A DNA stretch of 62,516 nucleotides from contig NZ_AQWM01000023.1 of NCBI RefSeq assembly GCF_000376105.1, positions 1 to 62,516 of the forward strand. The letters are read 5' to 3'. This DNA comes from Asticcacaulis benevestitus DSM 16100 = ATCC BAA-896. Its GTDB lineage: Bacteria > Pseudomonadota > Alphaproteobacteria > Caulobacterales > Caulobacteraceae. The position numbers and the translations under genes are program-made. This document shows positions 25,423-33,990 of this stretch, piece after piece; within the stretch, counting starts at the first letter, position 1, and each line of letters begins with the position of its first letter. The notes below the pieces were generated by a model, which searched no databases, was not told where the DNA came from, and was given only the letters and a program-made list of their open reading frames with translations.

Positions 25423-26336
25423 GTGTTGTAGACGCGGCTGTCCGTGCCCTGCGTGAGGGCGGCCTGATCCATCTGCCGACGGAGACGGTTTATGGACTGG
25501 GCGCTTCGGCATCCGATCCGGAAGCGGTGATCAAGGTTTTTGAGGCCAAGGGCCGGCCGCGTTTCAATCCGCTTATCGTCCATGTGGGGGGTATGGCGCT
25601 GGCTGAGCGCATTGGCATCTTTGATGACCGCGCCCGCGCCCTTGCGGCGGCCTTCTGGCCGGGATCGCTGACCCTTGTCGTGCCGGTGCGCGATACTGGG
25701 TTGGTCTGCGATCTGGCGCGCGCTGGCCTGGACAGCGTGGCCCTGCGGATGCCGGATCATAAGATGGCGCTGGATATCCTGCGCGGTTTAGGCGCGGGTG
25801 TGGTGGCGCCCTCGGCCAACCGCTCCGGCCGTCCGAGTCCGACCACGCAACGTGATGCCTTTGAAGAAACCGGCGCCTTTGTGCAGGCATCGCCCGATGG
25901 TGGCGATTGTCAGGTTGGCGTGGAATCAACCGTTGTCAGTTTGCTAGGAGACGTGCGCTACCTCCGCGCTGGTGCCGTGACGCGAGCGCAGATTGAGGCC
26001 GTTGTCGGGGCATTGGCGCAGGATGAAGCCGAGGGGCATAGGTCACCGGGTCGGATGGCGCTGCACTATGCGCCCGATGCGCCGGTAAAAATCAATGTTG
26101 AAAACCCTTCGGTTGGCGCGGCCTATCTCGCTTTTGGCCCAGTGGAACACGATGGCCTAGTCATCCAGTTAAGCGCCACGCGCGACCTGCACGAAGCAGC
26201 CGCCAATCTCTTCAAGGCTTTGCGCGAGGCCGATCGTTTCACGCCGCCGGTTATTGAAATCGCGCCTATACCCGAAGACGGTGTTGGCGAGGCGATCAAT
26301 GATCGCATTCGCCGTGCTGCCGGTTTTGTCGGTTAG
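25419..26336 (+). CDS. tsaC: L-threonylcarbamoyladenylate synthase, Sua5 type
   Basis: 305 residues. Makes threonylcarbamoyl-AMP from threonine, bicarbonate and ATP for the t6A37 modification of ANN-decoding tRNAs. The YrdC domain (1-200) shows GGLIHLPTETVYGLGASA, KVFEAKGRPRFNPLIVHV, LRMPDHKMALDILR, and APSANRSGRPSPTT, then STVVSLLG near 170-178. A C-terminal Sua5 domain (about 215-305, starting SPGRMALHYAPDAPV) makes it the long Sua5 form rather than short TsaC. It starts within the stop of the b561-YceI gene (ATGA), so expression is coupled. Its 3' end overlaps the convergent GNAT gene by 4 bp. Confidence 0.94.
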   Translation: MSVVDAAVRALREGGLIHLPTETVYGLGASASDPEAVIKVFEAKGRPRFNPLIVHVGGMALAERIGIFDDRARALAAAFWPGSLTLVVPVRDTGLVCDLARAGLDSVALRMPDHKMALDILRGLGAGVVAPSANRSGRPSPTTQRDAFEETGAFVQASPDGGDCQVGVESTVVSLLGDVRYLRAGAVTRAQIEAVVGALAQDEAEGHRSPGRMALHYAPDAPVKINVENPSVGAAYLAFGPVEHDGLVIQLSATRDLHEAAANLFKALREADRFTPPVIEIAPIPEDGVGEAINDRIRRAAGFVG

Positions 26337-26824
26337 AGGTCACGTCTCAGGTAAACACTGTCGCACCATGTATCACCGACAAGCCACGTCCGGCTAGCGA
26401 AGCCCGTTGTCTTGAAACTGAGATGCGCCAGAAAGCCAAGACAGACGGCGTTGTGCGGATCGACATCGGCTGTCAGATAGGTCAGCGAGCCTTTGGCGGC
26501 ATGGTCGATATAAGCGCGCGCTGCCTCACGTGTGAGGCCCTTGCCCCATACATCCTTAGAAAAAATAAAGCCGAGATCGGGCGGTTGATAGCAACCTATT
26601 TTACCAATCACCTGGCCTTCGTATACCACGACGAAATCATCACGCCCCTTCGTCGTGTCCATCATGGAATCAAGCCATGTCTGGGTTACGTCTCGATCCG
26701 CATGGGGCGGTGTTGACCAGTAACGAGTAGCCACAGGATCTGACAGGATGCGATGCAAATCGGACAGATCGTCCTGTCGCGCCCGACGTAGTAACAATCT
26801 CTCTGTTAGAATTTCAGTCATCAA
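26333..26824 (-). CDS. GNAT N-acetyltransferase, RimJ/RimL type
   Basis: 163 residues. The opening EILTERLLLRRARQDDLSDLHRILSDP is the standard beginning of the RimJ/RimL (Acetyltransf_3) group. FIFSKDVWGKGLTREAARAYIDHA carries the acetyl-CoA loop in a slightly altered form (WGKGLTREA), and VDPHNAVCLGFLAHLSFKTTGF is the usual Asn-containing helix. Relatives acetylate ribosomal protein N-termini, small amines or antibiotics; the target here is unknown. It follows yaaA with a 3-bp gap on the same strand, so it is very likely co-transcribed. Confidence 0.85.
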   Translation of the reverse strand: MMTEILTERLLLRRARQDDLSDLHRILSDPVATRYWSTPPHADRDVTQTWLDSMMDTTKGRDDFVVVYEGQVIGKIGCYQPPDLGFIFSKDVWGKGLTREAARAYIDHAAKGSLTYLTADVDPHNAVCLGFLAHLSFKTTGFASRTWLVGDTWCDSVYLRRDL

Positions 26825-26827
26825 AAA

Positions 26828-27616
26828 TCAGGCGGCCTTCTTCTTTGTTATGAGTTCAGGCTGCGGACGGGTGAACACCCAGTCATCGTCCTTCGAGAGA
26901 TCAGCGCGGAAACTATAGTCGGCGATCTTGAAATCTCTGATTCCTTCGATGCGATCCACACGCTGATCGATCATATAGCGCGCCATTAGGCCGCGCGCCT
27001 TCTTGGCGAAGAAAGACACGATCCTGGCCTGATTGCCTTTGATCTCCAGAAAGCGTGGACTGATAACCTTGGCTTTCAGCGTCTTGGTCAGCGCAGCGCG
27101 TGCATATTCCTGGCTCGCGAGGTTGACGACGGTGTCGCTGCCTTGCTCTTGCAATTCCGCCGCGAGGCTTTTGGCGAGGCTATCGCCCCAGAACTGATAA
27201 AGCGTCTCGGCTCGACCGACTTTCAGGTGCGAACCCATTTCCAGACGGTAGGGGCGGATGAGGTCGAGTGGACGTAAGATGCCGTAAAGACCGGAGAGGA
27301 TGCGAAGATGCGTTTGCGCCCACATCGCGCCTTCTTTATCCAGGGTGCGCGCTTCAAGGCCGGTATAGACATCACCATCGAACATGAAGACGCAAGCGCC
27401 CGGCGTCTGATTTTCAAAGCCCTGATAGCGCTCGTAGTTCAGGTCGCTCAAGGCTTTTGAGATATCCATCAGCTCGGCGATGTGGTTTGGCTTCAGGCGT
27501 TTAAGGGCGGTCAGAAGCTTTTGGCTCTGGTCCGGAAAGCGTGTTTCTGTAGGCGCCAGGCCGATGTCAAATGGAGTCAGGTCGAGCGATTTGGCGGGGG
27601 AAATGAGGGTCAGCAT
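26828..27616 (-). CDS. yaaA: Peroxide stress protein YaaA (UPF0246)
   Basis: 262 residues. The start MLTLISPAKSLDL and the later FDGDVYTGL, LRILSGLYGILRPLDLIRPYRLEMG and VISPRFLEIKG are diagnostic of YaaA/DUF328. In Escherichia coli this protein lowers free iron during H2O2 stress and binds DNA. I set the start at 27616 because MLTLISPAKS is the conserved N-terminus; the open frame continues 25 codons further upstream without family resemblance. It leads a two-gene unit with a GNAT enzyme. Cytoplasmic. No OxyR site could be recognised by eye. Confidence 0.94.
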   Translation of the reverse strand: MLTLISPAKSLDLTPFDIGLAPTETRFPDQSQKLLTALKRLKPNHIAELMDISKALSDLNYERYQGFENQTPGACVFMFDGDVYTGLEARTLDKEGAMWAQTHLRILSGLYGILRPLDLIRPYRLEMGSHLKVGRAETLYQFWGDSLAKSLAAELQEQGSDTVVNLASQEYARAALTKTLKAKVISPRFLEIKGNQARIVSFFAKKARGLMARYMIDQRVDRIEGIRDFKIADYSFRADLSKDDDWVFTRPQPELITKKKAA

Positions 27617-27811
27617 GATCGCTCTTTTAACTTTGTCAGCTTGTAGGGTCGTAGAGAGGCTCAACATAGGGATGTTTGAGATGCAAGGCAATCAGACGGA
27701 TGGTGTTTGCTGTGATGGATTAATACGTGCTAACCTTTAAACTTACGGTGTTTTTAAGGCTTTTTAACTTAACAAGGCCTGTGTTTCATCGTGTCTGCAT
27801 CTGGTGTCCGT

Positions 27812-28642
27812 ATGAGTTTAGGTAGTGTGCTCGTCATGGATCAGAACCGTGATCAGGCGCAGCGCATCGCCACGATGCTGCACGATCAAAAATGGACAAC
27901 TGTCCTTAGCTTTGACCAGCGCATGGCCATGCGGATGCTGAAGTCCAGTCGCTTCCATCTGTTGTTGTTTGATTCCCACGGCGAACGCGGCACCACGATC
28001 GACCTGGTCGGTGAAATTCGCCAGGACGCTCAGGATGCACCACTGGCCATCATGACCAATGGCGTCAGGCGCGATGGCAAGATTGATATCTCAGGTCATG
28101 CAGCGCAGGGCGGCAGCGCCGATTTCGTACTGCAGAAACCGTTCAATCCTGAAAAGCTTAAAGGTCTCCTGGCCGATACCAACGCTTACCACCGGGCGCG
28201 TGCGAAAGATCACCACGTTCTGGTCATAGAAGACGACGAGCTTCTGCGTCATGATGTCTGCGCTGTGCTCAGGCAGGTTGGCTACAAGGTGTCCTATACC
28301 TCCAACATGGAAGACGCCTTCTTCGACCACAATCTCGGCATGATCGATGTGGTGGTGACCGCTGTGCTGATTCCCGGCATCGGCGGTATTGAGGGCACGG
28401 CGCAGATAAAGTCAGACTTTGGTCACGTCAAGGTCGTTGCCATGTCGCAGGGCGTTGACAGCACGATCACCGCCGTGCATGTTCTGGCGGCAGCAAAGGC
28501 CGCCGGCGCCGATGCGCTGCTGCCGAAGCCCTTCACTATGCACGATCTGCTCAAAACCATGAACGGCGTGATCCGCGCCAAGGAAGACGATCCGGAAATA
28601 GACCTGGCGCAAGCCGCCGTTGACGCTATTTTCGCTCGCTGA
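27812..28642 (+). CDS. Tandem receiver-domain protein with a degenerate second domain
   Basis: 276 residues made of two CheY-like domains and no output domain. REC1 (about 5-125) has Asp54 in LLLFDSHGERG and Lys109 in LQKPFNPEKL. Of the usual acidic pair only Asp10 is obvious. REC2 (about 135-255) has the acidic cluster IEDDE (140-143) and Lys239 in LPKPF. At the phospho-acceptor position the sequence is VVVTAVLIPG, with Ala184 where Asp is expected, so REC2 probably cannot be phosphorylated there. A GTG at 27791 is an alternative start; neither has a strong ribosome binding site. A role as an adaptor or phosphate sink in a phosphorelay is inferred. No cognate kinase is adjacent. Confidence 0.85.
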   Translation: MSLGSVLVMDQNRDQAQRIATMLHDQKWTTVLSFDQRMAMRMLKSSRFHLLLFDSHGERGTTIDLVGEIRQDAQDAPLAIMTNGVRRDGKIDISGHAAQGGSADFVLQKPFNPEKLKGLLADTNAYHRARAKDHHVLVIEDDELLRHDVCAVLRQVGYKVSYTSNMEDAFFDHNLGMIDVVVTAVLIPGIGGIEGTAQIKSDFGHVKVVAMSQGVDSTITAVHVLAAAKAAGADALLPKPFTMHDLLKTMNGVIRAKEDDPEIDLAQAAVDAIFAR

Positions 28643-28752
28643 TCCATGCCACTGACCGCTAAGACGTTCCTGTCATTGCAGCCCGTCCTGATGGGACTTG
28701 GAAACGCCTCTATACCGACCCAAAAGTTGTCGTGCACTTCCGTGAGTGGAGC

Positions 28753-30183
28753 CTAAAACAAAACGTGTGGGTTCATGATGCGCTTCGGGTCCAACGCTAG
28801 TCGCAGGGCCTGCATGGCGGCGACAGCCACCGGGTCTTTATAAAGGAGGGCTTCCTGCGTCTTCATACGGCCCAGGCCATGCTCAGCGGAAATCGAGCCC
28901 TCATACTGATGCACCAGATCGTGGACGACCTTGGCGCCTTCGTCGCGCATGGCGTTGAAGGTGGCAGGATCCATCCCGACCGGCAAGATAACGTTAAAGT
29001 GGACATTTCCGTCGCCGACGTGGCCAAAGGCTACCAGGCGTGCACCCGGCAGGAAGGCCTCGATCGCTTTTGCGCCTTCCTCCATATATTCAGCCATGCG
29101 AGACAGCGGCACGGATATATCGTGTTTCCAGGCCGCGCCCTCCACCTTTTCGGCCGCTGAGTGATCTTCGCGCAGGCGCCAGAATTCGGCGGCTTGGGTT
29201 TCGTTCTGTGCGATAACGGCATCAAGCACCAGATTTTCCTCGAAGGCCGCTTCGAGCAGGCGTTCCATCGAGGCGGAGGCGCCTTCAGGATCACCGGACG
29301 CGACCTCGATCAGGGCGTACCACGGATATTCGGCGCCCAGCGGTTCTCTGGTATCGGGAATATTCTTGAGCACCAGCGAAAGGCCGTAACGCCCCATCAG
29401 CTCGAACGCCTCGACCTGACCGCCGGTTTCCTGCTTGGCGCGCACCAGCAGGTCGATAGCCTTCTGTGAGCTTTCAAACGCTACAATGGCGGTGGAACGC
29501 GAATTCATAATAGGGAACAGCTTGAGCGATGCCGCGGTAATAATGCCGAGCGTGCCCTCGGCGCCGATAAACATATGCTTGATGTCGTAACCGGTATTGT
29601 CCTTGCGCAGGCGTTTCAGGCCATTGAAAATTTCACCATTGGGCAGCACCACCTCAAGCCCTGATACAAGATCACGCGTCACGCCATAGCGCAGAACGGC
29701 CGTGCCGCCGGCATTGGTCGAGATGACGCCGCCGACTGTGGCGGTGCCTTCGGCGGCCAGAGAGAGCGGGAAATAGCGATTGGCTTTCTCGGCGATTTGT
29801 TGCGCGTCCAGCAACGTCAGACCGGCTTCCAGCACCATGGTATCGTCCGTTGGGGCCACATCGCGGACCGCCTTCATGCGCTCCAGCGAGATCAGAATTT
29901 CACCGAATGGAATCTGGCCGCCGACCAGCCCGGTATTGCCGCCCTGGGGGGTGATGGCCACGTTGTTGTCGTAGCATATCTTGACGACAGCCGCGACTTC
30001 CTCGGTCGATTTCGGCAGGACCAGCAGGGGGGTATGGCCCTTCCATTTACCGCGCCATTCGGTCAGCTTCGGATCAACCCGCATCGCGTCTTCACTGTAA
30101 CCGGCATCACCGACCACGGCCTTAATCTGGGCGATGACATCGGGAGCGACAGGCGGGGCTTCGGCGAAAGCAGACGTGGACAT
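28753..30183 (-). CDS. FAD-binding oxidoreductase, D-lactate/D-2-hydroxyglutarate dehydrogenase family
   Basis: 476 residues. The FAD-binding PCMH domain shows VLPKSTEEVAAVVKICYDNNVAITPQGGNTGLVGGQIP and later LAAEGTATVGGVISTNAGG, plus the GYDIKHMFIGAEGTLGIIT segment. The C-terminal cap has FGHVGDGNVHFNV, where histidines bind a metal in D-2-hydroxyglutarate dehydrogenases, and SAEHGLGRMK with LDPKRIMNP. It should oxidise a D-2-hydroxy acid; lactate, 2-hydroxyglutarate or glycolate cannot be separated by motif. Start at 30183 has AGAGG about 6 nt before it. It is divergent from the NUDIX gene, with a 75-bp shared promoter region. Confidence 0.9.
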   Translation of the reverse strand: MSTSAFAEAPPVAPDVIAQIKAVVGDAGYSEDAMRVDPKLTEWRGKWKGHTPLLVLPKSTEEVAAVVKICYDNNVAITPQGGNTGLVGGQIPFGEILISLERMKAVRDVAPTDDTMVLEAGLTLLDAQQIAEKANRYFPLSLAAEGTATVGGVISTNAGGTAVLRYGVTRDLVSGLEVVLPNGEIFNGLKRLRKDNTGYDIKHMFIGAEGTLGIITAASLKLFPIMNSRSTAIVAFESSQKAIDLLVRAKQETGGQVEAFELMGRYGLSLVLKNIPDTREPLGAEYPWYALIEVASGDPEGASASMERLLEAAFEENLVLDAVIAQNETQAAEFWRLREDHSAAEKVEGAAWKHDISVPLSRMAEYMEEGAKAIEAFLPGARLVAFGHVGDGNVHFNVILPVGMDPATFNAMRDEGAKVVHDLVHQYEGSISAEHGLGRMKTQEALLYKDPVAVAAMQALRLALDPKRIMNPHVLF

Positions 30184-30258
30184 GGTGACCTCTGTTGAGA
30201 CTCGGCACATAAGGCGAAGGAACGGAACGCGGATTGCGTTAAGCGAGAGAGGCTGCAA

Positions 30259-30684
30259 GTGCAAGACACAAAACCTAATCCTTCAGGTCAGTATGGCTTA
30301 TATCCTGTGCCTGCGGTGGGCGTTGTGTGCTGGCGTGGCGAAGAGGTGCTGCTTATCAAGCGGGGCAGGGCGCCCCGTATGGGAGACTGGTCGATCCCTG
30401 GTGGCAAGGTTAATCGTGGTGAAAGCCTCCAGGACGCCGCGCTGAGAGAGCTTTATGAGGAGACAGGCGTTGTTGCGGAAATTGGCCCCTTACTCGCCGT
30501 TTACGAGATAATTGAGCCGCAGTTTCACTATGTGCTTATCGACTATGTGGCGAATTGGAAAAGCGGCGAAGCCCGCGCCGGCGATGATGCGGCGGAAGCG
30601 CGTTTTGTATCTTTGGATGAGGCTATGTCTCTGATAAATAGAGAAGATATACGCGATGTCTTGATGCGGTCGCGTCTCGATTGA
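30259..30684 (+). CDS. NUDIX hydrolase
   Basis: 141 residues. Complete Nudix box near residues 47-69: GGKVNRGE, then RELYEETGV, fitting Gx5Ex7REUxEExGU. It is preceded by RMGDWSIPGG and the VGVVCWRGEEVLLIKRGRAP strand, which resembles the ADP-ribose pyrophosphatase / MutT-like subgroup acting on nucleoside diphosphate derivatives. It starts with GTG at 30259, with GAGAGG 7 nt upstream. Cytoplasmic. Divergent from the FAD oxidoreductase; no operon partner downstream. The substrate is not predictable. Confidence 0.9.
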   Translation: MQDTKPNPSGQYGLYPVPAVGVVCWRGEEVLLIKRGRAPRMGDWSIPGGKVNRGESLQDAALRELYEETGVVAEIGPLLAVYEIIEPQFHYVLIDYVANWKSGEARAGDDAAEARFVSLDEAMSLINREDIRDVLMRSRLD

Positions 30685-30946
30685 AAACTTGCGGGTTGTA
30701 CAAAACGACTGTGATCGTGATGTCGCATTTGCTGTTAAAATGATCAATGACTCGCGACAGCACTCACGCCACAGAATTCGCGTCTTGTGCGAAATGCGAA
30801 AATATGATTAATGCTCCGTTAACGCTAATAAAGGGTTATGAACCTTATGTAGTCGTTGCGGGCGAGGCTAGAGTTTATCTGAGCATTCAGGGGCGAACTC
30901 CGGACCGTGTCCAGTTTTGGTTTGGTGTATTTTCAGGAGTAAGCCT

Positions 30947-31081
30947 ATGAAGAAGTTCGCAATTGCCATCGCCGCCGTCGCCCTCAGCGCCAGCGCCGCT
31001 TTCGCCGTGAGCCAAGCCGTCGCGCACCAAATGCCGACCTGCAATTGCTCGCCGAGGTTCGGTTGCGTTTGCGGCGGCTAA
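30947..31081 (+). CDS. 44-aa secreted Cys-rich peptide
   Basis: A short gene. The ATG has AGGAG 8 nt upstream. The first 20-26 residues form a textbook signal peptide (MKKFAIAIAAVALSASAAFA, with AxA sites after residue 20 and again after AVA at 26). The mature part would be only 18-24 residues and contains four cysteines in a CxC-x5-CxC pattern (TCNCSPRFGCVCGG, Cys32, 34, 40 and 42). A strong terminator follows 68 bp downstream, so it forms its own transcript. I recognise no family. Metal binding or a disulfide-bonded peptide are both possible. The leader, ribosome binding site and terminator together make it a convincing gene despite its size. Confidence 0.7.
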   Translation: MKKFAIAIAAVALSASAAFAVSQAVAHQMPTCNCSPRFGCVCGG

Positions 31082-31148
31082 CTAAGCCCCGTCATTAAAC
31101 GATACCTAAAGGAAGTTGGGCGCGTTAAGTTGCGCTCTTATTGTCTAC

Positions 31149-31179
31149 AAACGCCTCGCTTAAAGCGGGGCGTTTTTTT
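31149..31179 (+). terminator. Rho-independent terminator after the 44-aa peptide gene
   Basis: AAACGCC (31149-31155) pairs with GGCGTTT (31169-31175), with inner pairs closing on a TTAAA loop. A run of seven T follows the stem base (31173-31179). Confidence 0.9.
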
Positions 31180-31213
31180 GTTTTCAGGCATCCGTTATCG
31201 TACATTTAAGCGA

Positions 31214-31240
31214 ATACTAAGGTCTTTGTGGCTTTAGTAT
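31214..31240. promoter_or_regulatory. Inverted repeat upstream of the histidine kinase
   Basis: ATACTAA (31214-31220) and TTAGTAT (31234-31240), perfect 7-bp arms with a 13-bp spacer, 26 bp before the kinase start. A candidate operator or mRNA hairpin; there is no T-run, so it is not a terminator. Confidence 0.35.
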
Positions 31241-31265
31241 CCATAACTTAGGTGTGGGAGACGGC

Positions 31266-33866
31266 ATGGGTCGCTCTGGTCTGACTATGATCTCTGTGGC
31301 CAAAAAGCATTTGTTTGCTTTGGTGAGCGCGCTCATTATTGCCTGGGTTTTAGGTTCGGCCGATGTACAGGCGCGCCAGGCCGAACCGGCTCCGCGCCAT
31401 GATAAACTGGTCGCTGTCTATAATCTTGTCTCGGCCACCCCTTTTATTTATGCGCAAAATGAAATTGACCAATATGGCGAAAGCGCCATGGCGATGCAGG
31501 GGGATGCCCGTATCTACGCCTTATGGCGCGTGCTCTATGCCTACAAGACCGATCAGAATGAAGATAAGCTCACCGCCTGGCATGACCGCATCCTAAGGCT
31601 GGCGCAGAAGGAAAATGACAGTAATCTCGATCTTCTAGCGCGGTTTATGTTTCAGGCCTATGCCAGTGAAAGCCATGGCTATAACGGCTTTACCGATCGT
31701 GAATGGAGCACCTATCTGACGACGCCTGACAGCGCCTTGCAGGGTATAGTTATGGTCGAGCGTGTGCGTCATTTGCAGCATTTCGAGCAGTGGGCCGATG
31801 CTATTGACTTAGGCGACAAGTTAATCGTGCGCTTGCAGGCCGAGGGGCGGGCAGCTGAGCCCGTTCTTGAGGCCGCGCATCAAGTCATTGCTTTTTCTTT
31901 GAGTGCTGTTGGCGATTACGACGCCTACGCTGGTCACATGCTGTCTATGGCGCAGTTGTCGCAAAAGAACGCTTTCTTTTCGCAAAAGATGGACATGCTC
32001 TACGATCTGACGCTTTGGGCGGCGAAAGAAAATGACATGCCGGTAGCAGAGCAATTGCAAAAGCTCCACGCGGATTATGTGCGCAAGTACAATGTTGAAG
32101 ATTTGAAAACCTGGGATGAATATCTCTGCGCTACCATTGAGGATCAGGCACAGAAGTATCAGGCCGTGAAAGAGTGTCTAAAGGATTCCTATGTCATGCA
32201 AGGCGTGACGGGGAACATGCTAGATGTCTGGAAATTGCGTTTGCTGGCGCGTGCCTATGCAGACGGGCCAGATGTATCGCGCGCTCGTTTTTTTCTGGCG
32301 AAATTACGGGCCGTACCTGAAAGCATGAGCCCGCGTGACACTGTATTTGAACAGCATATTGAAGCCTATATATTGCATGCAGAAGGTCGTCATTCCGAAG
32401 CTTTTGTGAAAATGGATGAATGGGGGCGACAGAAGTCGCTCTATTATGAGTACGCCAAGGTCTGGGCTGTCGAAGGCATGTACAAGGCCCTGCGCAAGGA
32501 ACTCGACTCAAAGACGGCCGAAAGCCGTTTGCTGGTCAAGCAGGTGCAGATGCGCAACCTGCTGCTCGGCGCCGCTGCGCTGATTGCCTTCTTGCTTATC
32601 GTTATCGTTATCGGCGGTGCTCTCTGGGTGATGCGAATGCGGCGGATGCAGTGGCATCTCAAGGATGCGCACGAACATGCCGAAGCGGCCAATGCGGCCA
32701 AATCGCGCTTCCTGGCTGTCATGAGTCACGAATTGCGCACGCCGCTTAATGGCGTACTTGGCATGGCGCAGGCGCTGAAAATGGATGAGCTGAACAACAC
32801 CCAACGCGAGCAGGTCGATATTCTCGTCGACTCCGGTAAGACCTTGATGGTCTTGCTCAATGATGTGCTGGATATGTCGCGTATCGAGGCCGGTAAGATC
32901 GAACTGGCGCCTACGCCTTCGACCATGAAAGACATGATCGAGCGCGTTATAAATACCTACGGCACAATGCTGGATGGCAAGGACGTAGTGCTGCGTTATG
33001 ATCTGGCCGAAAGCGCCACAGCGCCGATGACTTTTGATGTGCTGCGCGTCTATCAGTGCCTGTCAAACCTCGTGTCCAATGCTCTGAAGTTTACCGAGAA
33101 AGGCACAGTGCGCATCCTTGCCTCGGCAGATCATCACGCCCAGGGCGGCTACAAGGTGCGTGTTGAGATACGCGATACCGGTATTGGCATGAGCAAGACC
33201 ACGCTCGATAAGTTGTTCGAGGCCTTCACCCAGGCCGATCCGATCACCGCCCGCAAATATGGTGGTACGGGGCTGGGCCTCAACATCAGCCGCCGTCTGG
33301 CTGAACTTATGGAGGGCTCTCTCAGCGTAACCAGCGAAGAGGGCGTTGGTTCATGTTTTGTCATGACGTTTGAAGCCGGTGAGGTCGTCACCACGCCGAA
33401 CGAAATGGAAGCCTCGGAAGTGAAAGCCATATCGAAGCACGATGATAACGCCGATCTGCCGGGTATGAAGATCCTGCTGGTCGATGATCACCCGGTTAAT
33501 CGCAAGGTGGCGCGCCTGTTCCTGGAACCGTTTGGCTTCGTCATCACCGAGGCGGTCGATGGCCAGGAGGCCCTCGATCTCGATATGTCGCGCTATGACC
33601 TGGTGCTGATGGACCTTAACATGCCGCGTCTGGGCGGGCTCGAGGCTACGCGCATCTTCCGCGCGCAGGAAGGCGAAGGGCAGCATGTGCCGATCATCGC
33701 CCTGACGGCCGATGCCATGCATGATCAGATCGAGGCCTGCCATGCCGCCGGCATGGATGCACACATCGCCAAGCCGATCATAATGGATACGCTGGTTGAT
33801 ACAGTGGCGCGCCTCTTGCGCCTCAAGGGTGAGGAAAGCGCGCCTTCCAAGTCTGAAGTTGCGTAA
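31266..33866 (+). CDS. Hybrid sensor histidine kinase with helical-repeat periplasmic sensor
   Basis: 866 residues. A leader or first membrane helix (HLFALVSALIIAWVLGSADVQA) is followed by about 390 helical residues resembling TPR repeats (for example RARFFLAKLRAVPESMSPRD, HIEAYILHAEGRHSEAFVKM). A membrane helix at about 431-457 (LLLGAAALIAFLLIVIVIGG) leads to HisKA with FLAVMSHELRTPLNG (His488) and HATPase_c (NLVSNALKFTEKG; DTGIGM; GGTGLGLNI). A C-terminal receiver has ILLVDDHPVN and LVLMDLNMPR with Asp783. It senses an extracytoplasmic signal and passes phosphate internally to its own receiver. No HPt domain or cognate regulator is adjacent. GGGAG 7 nt upstream supports ATG 31266 over GTG 31254. 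Confidence 0.92.
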   Translation: MGRSGLTMISVAKKHLFALVSALIIAWVLGSADVQARQAEPAPRHDKLVAVYNLVSATPFIYAQNEIDQYGESAMAMQGDARIYALWRVLYAYKTDQNEDKLTAWHDRILRLAQKENDSNLDLLARFMFQAYASESHGYNGFTDREWSTYLTTPDSALQGIVMVERVRHLQHFEQWADAIDLGDKLIVRLQAEGRAAEPVLEAAHQVIAFSLSAVGDYDAYAGHMLSMAQLSQKNAFFSQKMDMLYDLTLWAAKENDMPVAEQLQKLHADYVRKYNVEDLKTWDEYLCATIEDQAQKYQAVKECLKDSYVMQGVTGNMLDVWKLRLLARAYADGPDVSRARFFLAKLRAVPESMSPRDTVFEQHIEAYILHAEGRHSEAFVKMDEWGRQKSLYYEYAKVWAVEGMYKALRKELDSKTAESRLLVKQVQMRNLLLGAAALIAFLLIVIVIGGALWVMRMRRMQWHLKDAHEHAEAANAAKSRFLAVMSHELRTPLNGVLGMAQALKMDELNNTQREQVDILVDSGKTLMVLLNDVLDMSRIEAGKIELAPTPSTMKDMIERVINTYGTMLDGKDVVLRYDLAESATAPMTFDVLRVYQCLSNLVSNALKFTEKGTVRILASADHHAQGGYKVRVEIRDTGIGMSKTTLDKLFEAFTQADPITARKYGGTGLGLNISRRLAELMEGSLSVTSEEGVGSCFVMTFEAGEVVTTPNEMEASEVKAISKHDDNADLPGMKILLVDDHPVNRKVARLFLEPFGFVITEAVDGQEALDLDMSRYDLVLMDLNMPRLGGLEATRIFRAQEGEGQHVPIIALTADAMHDQIEACHAAGMDAHIAKPIIMDTLVDTVARLLRLKGEESAPSKSEVA

Positions 33867-33990
33867 CTCACGCTGATTTTACAAAACTTTTCCGATTGCC
33901 CTAGAGCATGAGCGTAACAGGCTGTATAGTTGTGAGCGTGAAAAGATACCCCATATACGGAAGGTATTTTCATCGGGGGAGACGCACGTT

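Noticed and set aside
27754-27772. TTAA-rich stretch resembling a CtrA site upstream of the double-receiver gene
   Set aside because: The half-sites are 6 bp apart rather than the 7 of TTAA-N7-TTAA, and the region is simply T- and A-rich.
30747-30950. 67-codon open frame just before the Cys-rich peptide gene
   Set aside because: It overlaps the peptide's start by 4 bp but has no ribosome site and mixed codon use; more likely 5' leader sequence.
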